Assembly (NCBI RefSeq): GCF_002394865.1
Contig: NZ_DGUZ01000013.1
Coordinates: forward strand, 1-35,552
Length of the DNA: 35,552 nt
Reading direction: 5' to 3'
Source of the DNA: Fibrobacter sp. UBA4297
GTDB taxonomy: Bacteria; Fibrobacterota; Fibrobacteria; Fibrobacterales; Fibrobacteraceae
Below the pieces are notes generated by a model. The model did no database searches, was not told the origin of the DNA, and saw nothing but the letters and a program-made list of their open reading frames with translations. Position 1 is the stretch's first letter. Each line of letters opens with the position of its first letter. Position numbers and translations under genes: made by a program. Shown in pieces: positions 24,091 to 31,334 of this stretch.

Positions 24091-24651
24091 CTATTGGTCT
24101 TCTTCTGCAATCCAGTAGTGCAATCGGCCTTTAAATAGGATAGGAGGGAGGCTCTCATCGCACATTCCATGCCTGCAGTCCGTAAAATGCAGGTTTAAGG
24201 TTGCGGTCCATTTCGTGTTGTCTTTCTGGTCAATAGTGATGTAGTTGTCTTTGCCAGTAATGAATGCCTTGGGGGTACCTTGGACCTGAATCCATGTGTA
24301 GTCGGATACGACGTTATTTAGGCCTAGTTTTGGGTCGCTGACCATGATACTCATTTGGTCTTTGCGTTCGCTTCGTTCCATCGGGATTCGAATTTGCAGG
24401 TAATGGTGGCGGTTTCTGATATAGGGAATTTCGACATCGTCCCTGCCGAGCTCCTGCGTGATTTCTTCACCATCGTTGATGCTGTACTTGAGAAACCCGC
24501 CGCCCTTGACTTCCCAGCTGTCGTTGATATTGCTACAGGCGATGAAACTTGCGGTGATGCCTGCAATCCCGGCGAATCTAGCTGCTAGTCGAGCCGAACT
24601 TGCTGGATTTGCGATTTTTGCGAAACAACGTTTCAAAAAGGCGAACTTCAT
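24091..24651 (-). CDS. Small lipoprotein of unknown function
   Basis: 186 residues. A long basic n-region, then AGIAGITASFIAC, a lipobox with Cys near 39, marks it as a lipid-anchored envelope protein. The mature part is beta-rich with no domain I recognise; a Cys pair (CRHGMC, near 160) may form a small loop. There is no Shine-Dalgarno. The terminator of the upstream gene ends about 20 nt before its ATG, so it is either leaderless or reached by read-through. Confidence 0.6.
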   Translation of the reverse strand: MKFAFLKRCFAKIANPASSARLAARFAGIAGITASFIACSNINDSWEVKGGGFLKYSINDGEEITQELGRDDVEIPYIRNRHHYLQIRIPMERSERKDQMSIMVSDPKLGLNNVVSDYTWIQVQGTPKAFITGKDNYITIDQKDNTKWTATLNLHFTDCRHGMCDESLPPILFKGRLHYWIAEEDQ

Positions 24652-24666
24652 GTTTTTAAAATAGAA

Positions 24667-24696
24667 AAAACGCCGGGCGCTGATGCCCGGCGCATT
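24667..24696 (-). terminator. Strong terminator or attenuator between the DUF6941-like gene and the lipoprotein gene
   Basis: An 8-bp all-G/C stem (24671-24678 with 24685-24692) is followed on the minus strand by TTTTTT. Confidence 0.88.
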
Positions 24697-24720
24697 TTAG
24701 AAGTAATACTAACCACTTCG

Positions 24721-25179
24721 CTAAGCTCTTCCGTCGACACCGTTTTCGTCGGCCTGAGGCGGCTGCTTCTGCTGGGCAAGGCGCGGATCTTCAAGCACGT
24801 ACAGTGGGAGTGCTGCGAGTTCTTCGTTGTCGGCGATGAGGCGTACAATGTATTTGTCTGGGCGTGCGAACTGCAAACGTTGCATGTTCAAAATCATGTT
24901 GACTGCGGCAGTGTCGAAACCTTGTGCAACCGGCTGGAGCTCAATTTCGGACTGCATCGGTGGTACAATCGGGTGTCCAACAACATCTTCAATCGAGAGG
25001 CTCAACTGGTGCGAGCCTGCTTCGGCGCGCTGGTAGCGCAAGCGGAAAGCGGCGGAACACTGCGGAATCACAAGCGGAAACTTTGCGAAAATGCGGTCAA
25101 AGGCACCAAGGATATTCATGCGGCCGCCCACATCATTAGCGGTGGCGGCGTCACAGATAGCAGCAATTTCAATATTCAT
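24721..25179 (-). CDS. DUF6941-like conserved hypothetical protein
   Basis: 152 residues, no signal peptide. The opening MNIEIAAICDAATANDVGGRMNILGAFDRIFAKFPLVIP resembles the DUF6941 family, small cytoplasmic proteins of about 140 residues and unknown function, as far as I can recognise by eye. The fold looks like alternating strands of a beta-sandwich. The C-terminus is a low-complexity Gln/Pro/Asp tail. GGAG lies 11 nt before the ATG. It shares a 71-nt divergent promoter region with the prepilin peptidase gene, but a functional link is not shown. Confidence 0.6.
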   Translation of the reverse strand: MNIEIAAICDAATANDVGGRMNILGAFDRIFAKFPLVIPQCSAAFRLRYQRAEAGSHQLSLSIEDVVGHPIVPPMQSEIELQPVAQGFDTAAVNMILNMQRLQFARPDKYIVRLIADNEELAALPLYVLEDPRLAQQKQPPQADENGVDGRA

Positions 25180-25197
25180 TATGGGGTCTCCAAGTAT

Positions 25198-25224
25198 TTG
25201 ATAAATGTTTAACTAAATTATAAT
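25198..25224 (+). promoter_or_regulatory. Candidate sigma-70 promoter for the prepilin peptidase gene
   Basis: TTGATA (25198-25203) and TATAAT (25219-25224) are separated by 15 nt, shorter than ideal. The same AT block can be read as -10 elements for the opposite gene. Confidence 0.4.
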
Positions 25225-25250
25225 TATATTCCGAAAAAGACGAGGATTTT

Positions 25251-26105
25251 ATGCAAGAAATTCCACTTTGGTACTGGCTAATCGTATTTTTTTGCCTCGG
25301 CGCCTGCGTCGGGAGCTTCTATAATGTCATTGTTTACCGTATGCCGCGCGGAATTTCCCTGATCAATCCGCCTTCGCACTGTCCACTTTGCAAAAAGAGA
25401 ATCCCGATCCGCTACAATTTGCCGATTGTGGGCTGGCTTTGGCTGCGTGGCAAAAGCGCATGCTGCAAACAGCCGATTAGCGTGATTTACCCGATAGGGG
25501 AGAGCCTATGCGGCCTCTTGGGGGCGCTTGCCCTTTATGCGGCGGCAGGCTTCGGAACTGACTTTGCGCGACCGGTCTTGTCGCCTGAGGTCTGGGCCGA
25601 TGCGGCTGCGATGTTCTGGCTTTTGCTTGGGGCTTACCCCGTTTGTGCGGTCGATTGTAAGTACAAGTTGATTCCTGATTCCATCTCGGTCGGTGGAATT
25701 GTCGCGGGCCTCTTGATTTCGCTTGTGCCGGGGGGCGTGACGCCTCTCCAGAGTGTGATTGGTGCCGTTGTTGCGGGGGGCGGACTTTATCTGCTCGGCT
25801 GGATTGCTACAAAAGTGCTCAAGAAAGACGCTATGGGTTTTGGCGATGTCAAGCTCTTGGCGGGTTACGGAGCGCTTATGGGCCTCACTGGCGCTGTCGA
25901 AACACTTTTGGTAGCCGCTTTGCTTGGCATTGTGATTATGGTCCCGTATGGGATGCTTGCCGCAAAAAAGGCGGCCAAAAACAAGAATAGCGAGGATGTC
26001 GGGCAAATTCCTTTCGGACCGTTCCTCGCCATTGCTGCCCCGATTATTTACCTCTGGGGCTCAGCGCTTGTGGATGCTTATTTTAAGTTTGTGCTAGGGG
26101 AATAG
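25251..26105 (+). CDS. Prepilin peptidase (A24 family, PilD-like)
   Basis: 284 residues with several membrane segments. The N-terminal cytoplasmic loop carries the CPLC and CC cysteine cluster (about 43-72) of bifunctional leader peptidase/methyltransferases. The two catalytic aspartates are at 135 (VDCKYKLIPD) and 199 (FGDVKLL). It removes the leader from type IV pilins or type II pseudopilins in the inner membrane and probably methylates the new N-terminus. GAGG precedes the ATG. No pilin or secretion genes are nearby in the window. Such pili would fit adhesion or motility on fibre. Confidence 0.92.
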   Translation: MQEIPLWYWLIVFFCLGACVGSFYNVIVYRMPRGISLINPPSHCPLCKKRIPIRYNLPIVGWLWLRGKSACCKQPISVIYPIGESLCGLLGALALYAAAGFGTDFARPVLSPEVWADAAAMFWLLLGAYPVCAVDCKYKLIPDSISVGGIVAGLLISLVPGGVTPLQSVIGAVVAGGGLYLLGWIATKVLKKDAMGFGDVKLLAGYGALMGLTGAVETLLVAALLGIVIMVPYGMLAAKKAAKNKNSEDVGQIPFGPFLAIAAPIIYLWGSALVDAYFKFVLGE

Positions 26106-26234
26106 GTTAAGTTACTAGTTCTGAGTTACTAGTTCTGAGTTAGTAGTTCTGAGTTAGTAGTTACTAGAGAATTTTATTTCAAGATTTACTACTAACTAGT
26201 ATCTAGTAACTATTAACTGCGGCGGCTGCGCCGC
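26106..26234. repeat. Two-part heptamer array plus GC hairpin between convergent genes
   Basis: Nine units (gttaagt, tactagt, tctgagt, tagtagt types) fill 26106-26168, beginning on the base after the prepilin peptidase stop. Five reverse-sense units (ttactac, taactag, tatctag, taactat, taactgc) fill 26186-26220. A perfect hairpin GCGGCG-GCTG-CGCCGC fills 26219-26234, two bases short of the opposing stop codon at 26237. No ordinary terminator is present, so this may end both transcripts. Confidence 0.92.
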
Positions 26235-26236
26235 GT

Positions 26237-27532
26237 CTACTTCTTCTTTTTCCCGGGCCTCTGCGGCATGAACGGGCTTTTAGCGCTTGATTCGCTTGAA
26301 CCCTTTGCCGAAAGAACTTCCTGACTCGTAACCACGGAATCTCCAACGCTCAGGCCCTTGAGAATCTGGACGTTCACGCCATCGCTAAGACCTATCTTCA
26401 CGCGACGCGGAGCTGCCTTGCCGTTGATGTTAATCCATACGTGGTCGCCTTCAAGCTTGGGCTTCTTGTGTTTTTTCTTGGCGCCTGTGCTTGGAGCACC
26501 ACCCGGTCCCATGCCTGGAGGCGGGGGCGGGAAGTTGTCGCTAGCTTCGGCGGTCTTGCGCGGTGGGCGAGGCATATCCTTCGGATCAACCATCGGAGTT
26601 CCTGCGGCGGGCATAAACTTGAGCGCCTTGACCGGGATCGTAACGGCGTCCGTAATTTCTTGAGTGACGATGGTGCAGGTGGCGGTCATGCCCGGCAATA
26701 GCTTCTGTTCCGGATTCTCGGCGGTAATCACGACGGTGTAAGTCACCACATTGCTTGTTGTAGTCGGATTCAGACGGACTTCTTGCACGGTGCCGTTGAA
26801 AATGTCGTTCTGGAAAGCGTCCACCGTAAATGTTACGCGCTGGCCTTGCTTTACTTGTCCGATGTCCGCTTCGTCTACTGCCGCCATAACTTTCATCTGG
26901 CTCAAGTCTTTTGCAATCACGAACAATGTCGGCGTGCTCATGGAGGCGGCTACGGTCTGTCCGACATCTACTGCGCGTTTCAGTACAACGCCGTCAATCG
27001 GGCTCTTGATGGTCGCGTAACTCAAGTTCAAGCGAGCCTGAGCCACTTCGTTCTTGCGCTGTTCCAAAGAGAGCTTGGCTGCATTTAAGTTGTATTCAGC
27101 CTGCTCCAGTTCGACTGCACTTGCGCTCTTGCTTTCGGCGAGCCTCTTGATGCGGTCGTACGTGCTTTGTTTGTAATTCAAGTCGTTTTCGGCACTCTTG
27201 TACGAAATCGTCGTCTGCTTTAAAGTCGATTGCAACTTGGACTTGTCGAGTTCGGCAATGACTTGGCCTTTCTTGACCTTGGAATTGAAATCAACGTTAA
27301 TCTTGGCGATATCGCCAGAAACCTGTGTACCGACTTCCACCTGGTCCACCGGCTCTAACGAACCCGTAGCCGAAATTGTAGTCTTGATGGTGTCTGTCAC
27401 CACCTTGGTGCTGATGAGGGCGCCTGCCTGGCTTGTGGCATCTCCGTTAAAGAAGAATGACTTGACGCCGAGGGCAACCCCTGCCAAAACGGCGATAACG
27501 ACGATGATTTTCAAGAGTTTTTTCATAAGCAT
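26237..27532 (-). CDS. Efflux periplasmic adaptor (HlyD/MacA-type membrane fusion protein)
   Basis: 431 residues. An N-terminal membrane anchor (KIIVVIAVLAGVALGV) is followed by the two halves of a lipoyl domain (GSLEPVDQVEVGTQVSGDIAKI, then YATIKSPIDGVVLKRAVDVGQTV) around a coiled-coil hairpin (about 85-180). Beta-barrel and membrane-proximal domains come next, with LLPGMTATCTI and VKIGLSDGVNVQILKGLSVGDSVVTS. A Pro/Gly-rich insertion (near 320-350) and a Lys-rich tail are unusual. MacA proteins bridge an inner-membrane ABC or RND pump to an outer-membrane channel. No macB or tolC-like gene is beside it. An ATG six bases in is an equally possible start. Confidence 0.88.
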   Translation of the reverse strand: MLMKKLLKIIVVIAVLAGVALGVKSFFFNGDATSQAGALISTKVVTDTIKTTISATGSLEPVDQVEVGTQVSGDIAKINVDFNSKVKKGQVIAELDKSKLQSTLKQTTISYKSAENDLNYKQSTYDRIKRLAESKSASAVELEQAEYNLNAAKLSLEQRKNEVAQARLNLSYATIKSPIDGVVLKRAVDVGQTVAASMSTPTLFVIAKDLSQMKVMAAVDEADIGQVKQGQRVTFTVDAFQNDIFNGTVQEVRLNPTTTSNVVTYTVVITAENPEQKLLPGMTATCTIVTQEITDAVTIPVKALKFMPAAGTPMVDPKDMPRPPRKTAEASDNFPPPPPGMGPGGAPSTGAKKKHKKPKLEGDHVWININGKAAPRRVKIGLSDGVNVQILKGLSVGDSVVTSQEVLSAKGSSESSAKSPFMPQRPGKKKK

Positions 27533-27613
27533 TAGAAAAATAGTAACATTGATTTTTTATTACAGCTATTTTGATGATTTAGATGCACGTTGGGTTGCAA
27601 ATTTTCTAGCTTA

Positions 27614-28549
27614 ATGGTCATGACTCGCGTACGCAAAAAAGACGATAGTTCTGAAGTCCGCAAAGTGACTTGGGTGGGGCTTGGCTGGAACGCCGCGCTT
27701 TCCGTTGCCAAGTTTGTTGTGGGCGTAGTGGGGAATTCCCAGGCGCTCGTTGCTGATGCTATCCACAGTGCGTCTGATTTTGTGACTGATGTCGCCGTGA
27801 TTGTCGGTAGCCACTTTTGGAACTCGCCACCGGATGCCGAGCACCCTTACGGGCACCGCCGATTCGAAACGCTCATTACGATTGGCATTGGCCTTGCCGT
27901 TGCTGCCGTGGGCGTTGGCATTGGGTATAAGGCTGTCCTTGCGCTTTTGGCGGGCGAGGCTTCACACCCGGAAACGTCTGTTGCTGTGATGGCTTTTGCC
28001 TCCATTGTGATAAAGGAAATCCTCTTCCGCTATACGCGAAATGCCGGGCGAAAAATCCGAAGCCAGGTGCTCGAGGCGAACGCTTGGCACCACCGCAGTG
28101 ACTCCTTTAGTTCGATTCCTGTGCTTGTGGCGGTCGTTTTTGCCATTTTGCTCCCGCAGCTTTGGTTTGCGGACTCCGTCGGTGCGTTGGTTGTTGCGTT
28201 TTTCATTATGCATTCGGCGATTGAAATTGCGGCTCCGGGGCTTCGACAGCTTGTGGATCGCGGTGCAGACCCGGATGTTCTTGGAAAATTGCGCAATTTG
28301 GCACTTTCGCACCCAAAAGTCATCAGTTTGCATGGGCTCCGTTCCCGCTACGTCGGGAGTGACCTGCATGTGGACGTGCATATTGTGGTCGATGACCGGA
28401 TGACTCTGAAAGATGCCCATGACGTCGCCGAAGAGGTGGAACAGCGGCTTATCGACTCGAATGAAAACGTCGTCGATGCGCTCGTGCACATTGACCCCTA
28501 CAACGCCAATCGCGCTGCCCAGGGCGAAATCAAGACGATTGAGAAGTAG
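27614..28549 (+). CDS. Cation diffusion facilitator (zinc/metal efflux)
   Basis: 311 residues from the ATG at 27614; another in-frame ATG lies two codons on, and neither has a clear ribosome-binding site. Six membrane segments are expected. The metal sites of the CDF family appear as HSASD in TM2 (DAIHSASDFVTD) and HHRSD in TM5. The C-terminal cytoplasmic domain (DVHIVVDDRMTLKDAHDVAEEVEQRL) is the metal-binding dimerisation domain. It exports divalent metals such as Zn, Fe or Mn by proton antiport. It diverges from the efflux adaptor gene with 81 nt between, which must hold both promoters. Confidence 0.92.
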   Translation: MVMTRVRKKDDSSEVRKVTWVGLGWNAALSVAKFVVGVVGNSQALVADAIHSASDFVTDVAVIVGSHFWNSPPDAEHPYGHRRFETLITIGIGLAVAAVGVGIGYKAVLALLAGEASHPETSVAVMAFASIVIKEILFRYTRNAGRKIRSQVLEANAWHHRSDSFSSIPVLVAVVFAILLPQLWFADSVGALVVAFFIMHSAIEIAAPGLRQLVDRGADPDVLGKLRNLALSHPKVISLHGLRSRYVGSDLHVDVHIVVDDRMTLKDAHDVAEEVEQRLIDSNENVVDALVHIDPYNANRAAQGEIKTIEK

Positions 28550-28556
28550 TTATTTA

Positions 28557-28605
28557 GTGCCTTCGGCACAGTTACTAGTTAATAGTTGGTAGTTACTAGA
28601 AGTTT
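28557..28605. repeat. Hairpin plus short heptamer array
   Basis: The UUCG-loop hairpin (28557-28569) precedes gttacta, gttaata, gttggta and gttacta in exact 7-nt register (28571-28598), followed by a weaker fifth unit. It starts eight bases after the CDF stop and may end that transcript. Confidence 0.8.
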
Positions 28606-28714
28606 CTACGTAAACATTTCAAGTAACTATGGTTATTGCGTTGTATTGTTTTTAAATGAATGTATAAATGTTCGTCGAGAGAATAAAGCGTCGGCCAAGG
28701 ATGGGGAGGGTGCA

Positions 28715-28761
28715 GGGAGGGGCCCGTGCGGCCTTCGCAACTCTGAGCTGGGGCCCCGCCC
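28715..28761. other. GC-rich hairpin of unknown role
   Basis: GGG-A-GGGGCCC (28715-28725) pairs with GGGCCCC-G-CCC (28751-28761), ten base pairs with one mismatch and a 25-nt loop. The high G+C contrasts with the AT-rich surroundings. No T-run follows, so it is not a normal terminator. Confidence 0.5.
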
Positions 28762-28921
28762 GCATGAAGTTCATTTTAAATTAAAAAGGCTTTGGGCGTA
28801 AGCCCATATCACTTTTCACACCAGTAAATATTCCAATGTGGTATTAGCGTAATTGCGAAACAGCCTCGCAAACTTCACGATTCTATTTATATTAGTTTAG
28901 AACAAGTTTTGAGGTTGGATT

Positions 28922-29755
28922 ATGGTACTTGACGAATTTTACAAGTTGAATAATGGGCAGCGAATCCCGAAAATTGCTTTGGGCACATGGCAAACCCCAA
29001 ATGACGTGGCGGCAACCGCTGTTGCGACCGCTATTGATGCGGGCTATCGCCATATTGATACCGCAATCGCCTACGAAAATGAGGCGGGAGTCGGTGCTGG
29101 GCTCAAGGCGGCGCTAAAATCGACTGGAATTCACCGTGAAAGTATTTTTATCACGACGAAAATCCCTGCCGAAGTCAAGAATTATGCTGATACGGTACGC
29201 TGTATCCAGGAATCGATGGATCGCTTGGATGCATGCCATATCGACATGATGCTCATTCATGCTCCGCGTCCGTGGGCCGAAATGGGCGTCCCTAACGGAA
29301 ACCATTATTACCGTGAAAATGTGGATGTCTGGAATGCGCTAGAAGAAGCATACGAAGCGGGTAAAATCCGTGCGATTGGCGTCTCTAATTTTGAAATTGA
29401 CGACTTGAACAATTTGCTGGCGGGAACCCGCGTGATGCCTGCAGTGAACCAGATTCGCGTTCATATTGGACATGTGCCGACGGATTTGATTGACTTCTGC
29501 GAACAGGCTGGAATCTTGGTGGAAGCGTATTCGCCGAATGCGACAGGGCGCCTATTGAAAGTGCCCGAAGTCTGTGCGATGGCGGAAAAGTACCACGTTT
29601 CGGTGCCGCAGCTTGCAAGCCGCTTTGTGTTGCAGCTCGGGCTTTTGCCGCTCCCGAAATCCGTACACGAAGAACGCATCCGTCAGAACGCGAAGCTCGA
29701 TTTCGAAATCAATTCGAACGACATGGCTGCGCTTTTGGAAATTGATGGACTGTAA
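28922..29755 (+). CDS. Aldo/keto reductase
   Basis: 277 residues of the AKR (alpha/beta)8 barrel. The catalytic tetrad is present: Asp46 and Tyr51 (HIDTAIAY), Lys80 (ITTKI) and His113 (LIHAPRPW). AIGVSNFEIDDL and LPLPKSVHEERIRQN, the NADP-binding end, follow. GAGG with an 8-nt space supports the ATG. Close relatives reduce sugars, 2,5-diketogluconate or aldehydes with NADPH in the cytoplasm; the substrate cannot be told from sequence. It is convergent with the aldolase-like gene and shares its terminator. Confidence 0.92.
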   Translation: MVLDEFYKLNNGQRIPKIALGTWQTPNDVAATAVATAIDAGYRHIDTAIAYENEAGVGAGLKAALKSTGIHRESIFITTKIPAEVKNYADTVRCIQESMDRLDACHIDMMLIHAPRPWAEMGVPNGNHYYRENVDVWNALEEAYEAGKIRAIGVSNFEIDDLNNLLAGTRVMPAVNQIRVHIGHVPTDLIDFCEQAGILVEAYSPNATGRLLKVPEVCAMAEKYHVSVPQLASRFVLQLGLLPLPKSVHEERIRQNAKLDFEINSNDMAALLEIDGL

Positions 29756-29762
29756 ACCTACT

Positions 29763-29815
29763 TGTCATCCTGAACGTGCTTCATCTCGTCATCCTGAGGC
29801 TTGCCGAAGGATCCT
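29763..29815. repeat. REP-like GTCATCCTGA repeats
   Basis: GTCATCCTGA occurs twice (29764 and about 29788), the second followed by GGCTTGCCGAAGGATCC. This matches the widespread type of intergenic element GTCATCCTGAG-N-GAAGGATCC. A related sequence with TTCTGAGCGA and GAAGAATCC lies near 30931-30970. Confidence 0.7.
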
Positions 29816-29832
29816 GTTAAATCTTGAAATGC

Positions 29833-29866
29833 AAAAAGGTCCCGCTCTAATGAGCGGGATTTTTGA
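29833..29866. terminator. Bidirectional terminator between aldo/keto reductase and aldolase-like genes
   Basis: A 7-bp stem (29840-29846 with 29853-29859) is flanked by A5 and T5. Its 5' flank AAATCTTGAAATGCAAAA recurs with one change before the terminator at 14171. Confidence 0.88.
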
Positions 29867-29905
29867 CTTTTTTCACCAAGTTGAGGTCGGTAAATTTGTC
29901 GAACC

Positions 29906-30847
29906 TTAGTCATTGATCATGTGTTCGTAGAACTTGCGATACATGTCCTTTTCTTCGGTCTTGCGGACGGCGATGGCATCTTGCGGATGGCGGTTGAGCA
30001 TACCCGTGATCATCTGCGGGATGATGTAACCCCATTCGTATTTGCTCTGCAACGGCAAGAAGAGTTCCTGGATGGCGTCGAGAACCGGGCGGAGGTCGTA
30101 CTTCGGATTCTTGAGGAAGCCGAGGAGGAGTTCCGTGGTGCAGTTGCCTGCGCCGCGGCCCATGCCGGACACGGAGCCATCGAGGTAGTCGACGTGGTTG
30201 ATGATAGCCTGGATCGTGTTGGAGAAGGCGAGCTGCTGGTTGTTGTGACCGTGGAAGCCGAACTTCTTGTTCTTCACGATGCCTTTGTAGCGGGCAAGTT
30301 CCTTGTCGATGTCTTCCTGGTAGAATGCGCCGAAGCTGTCGACGAGGTAAAGCACGTCGGCCTTGCATTCTTCGTTGACCTGGTGGAGGGCTTCGTCAAG
30401 TTCCGGACCGCGGTCGCGGCTCACGGCCATGATGTTGAGCGTCGTTTCATAGCCCATGTCGTGGAAGGCATTCACCATGCTGATGCCCTTGTCGATGTTC
30501 TTGACGTAGCTTGCCACGCGGAACATCTGGTACGGACTTTCGGAAGCGGGCTTCACGGCATCCATGTTGACGCGGCCCACGTCAGCCATCACGGCCATCT
30601 TCATCTTGGAATCGATGCCGTCCTTGACCTTCCAGAGCAAATCGTCATCGCAGAACTTCCACGGACCGTATTCCTTCGGGTCGAAGAGTTCTGGGGAGTT
30701 CTTGTAACCCATTTCCATGTAGTCTACGCCGGCTGCAGTGAGAAGGGTGTACAATCTACGCACGAATTCAAGAGAAAAATCGTGCTTGTTGACGAGACCG
30801 CCATCGCGGATGGTGCAGTCAAGAACTTTAATGGTTTCGTAGTACAT
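29906..30847 (-). CDS. DRE-TIM metallolyase-like (HMGL/4-hydroxy-2-oxovalerate aldolase-like) protein
   Basis: 313 residues. VLDCTIRDGG is the DRE-type opening of the HMGL-like TIM barrel, here with Ile-Arg-Asp. FGFHGHNN supplies the HxH metal ligands, and DGSVSGMGRGAGNCTTELLLG is the conserved end of the barrel. Family members split or form C-C bonds next to a carbonyl using a divalent metal. The sequence looks closest to the aldolase-catalytic-domain group found in sugar or envelope clusters rather than citramalate or isopropylmalate synthase, as the regulatory domain is missing. Substrate unknown; no pathway partner is adjacent. The ATG follows a heptamer array and has no clear ribosome-binding site. 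Confidence 0.8.
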   Translation of the reverse strand: MYYETIKVLDCTIRDGGLVNKHDFSLEFVRRLYTLLTAAGVDYMEMGYKNSPELFDPKEYGPWKFCDDDLLWKVKDGIDSKMKMAVMADVGRVNMDAVKPASESPYQMFRVASYVKNIDKGISMVNAFHDMGYETTLNIMAVSRDRGPELDEALHQVNEECKADVLYLVDSFGAFYQEDIDKELARYKGIVKNKKFGFHGHNNQQLAFSNTIQAIINHVDYLDGSVSGMGRGAGNCTTELLLGFLKNPKYDLRPVLDAIQELFLPLQSKYEWGYIIPQMITGMLNRHPQDAIAVRKTEEKDMYRKFYEHMIND

Positions 30848-30850
30848 GGT

Positions 30851-30885
30851 TAGATCCTAGACGAAAGACGAGAGACGAAAGATGA
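30851..30885. repeat. Heptamer array upstream of the aldolase-like gene
   Basis: Units tagatcc, tagacga, aagacga, gagacga and aagatga lie in exact 7-nt register. They start three bases outside the start codon at 30847, so here the array sits in a 5' leader. The core is GACGA instead of TAGT. Confidence 0.75.
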
Positions 30886-31210
30886 TTGCTTGTTTCGAAA
30901 ATCGTAATCGTCGTTGGTTGAGGTTGTTGTCTCAGACGTCGTTCTGAGCGATGAAATCGCGAAGAATCCAGTCGTTTTTCAATTACATCGCAAACATAGT
31001 TTTTGAAATTTGGATGGTCAATAAATTTTTTGTGATGACTGAAAAATACCTGCTATTTAACGTAAATTTTGCGTTGAATTTTGACTGAATGGTTTTGGGG
31101 CTTGTAATTTAGTGGTGCGAATGTGCTGGAAAGCATTCTTGTCCTGATGCTGTTGCTATAAAACAAGCCAAATAAATTGCAGTTTCAAGTCACTTTGGAA
31201 GGCTTCTCGA

Positions 31211-31238
31211 TTGGACTTTTGTTGGTTAATCTTATATT
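31211..31238 (+). promoter_or_regulatory. Candidate promoter for the GH9 gene
   Basis: TTGGAC (31211-31216) and TATATT (31233-31238) are 16 nt apart. Confidence 0.4.
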
Positions 31239-31334
31239 CTACGCTTATTATGCGTTAAATAGTAGCGAGAATCAACAGGATTCATGAGGTTTATTTTACT
31301 TTTCCCAAAAGCTTCGTGAATTTATATTTAGCGC

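Larger units (their letters stand above)
28550..28921. other. Gap with heptamer array, GC-rich hairpin and possible operator
   Basis: Three structures can be seen. A GTGCC-TTC-GGCAC hairpin (28557-28569) leads into a heptamer array (28571-28605). A long GC hairpin occupies 28715-28761. TTGCGA-N7-TCGCAA (28853-28871) lies upstream of the aldo/keto reductase gene and could be an operator. A 71-codon open frame crosses the region but has no family likeness and no start signal. Confidence 0.5.
30848..31334. other. Divergent gap: heptamers, REP-like element, GH9 promoter region
   Basis: The first 130 nt (aldolase side) hold a heptamer array (30851-30885), a small hairpin CTCAG/CTGAG (30931-30948) and a REP-like element (about 30938-30974). 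From 30980 on the DNA is AT-rich. TTGGAC-N16-TATATT (31211-31238) is a promoter candidate for the GH9 gene, which would give a leader of about 90 nt. No coding sequence is seen. Confidence 0.5.

Noticed and set aside
28586..28801. 71-codon open frame between the CDF and aldo/keto reductase genes
   Set aside because: There is no ribosome-binding site, it runs through a strong GC hairpin, and the sequence has no protein-like pattern.
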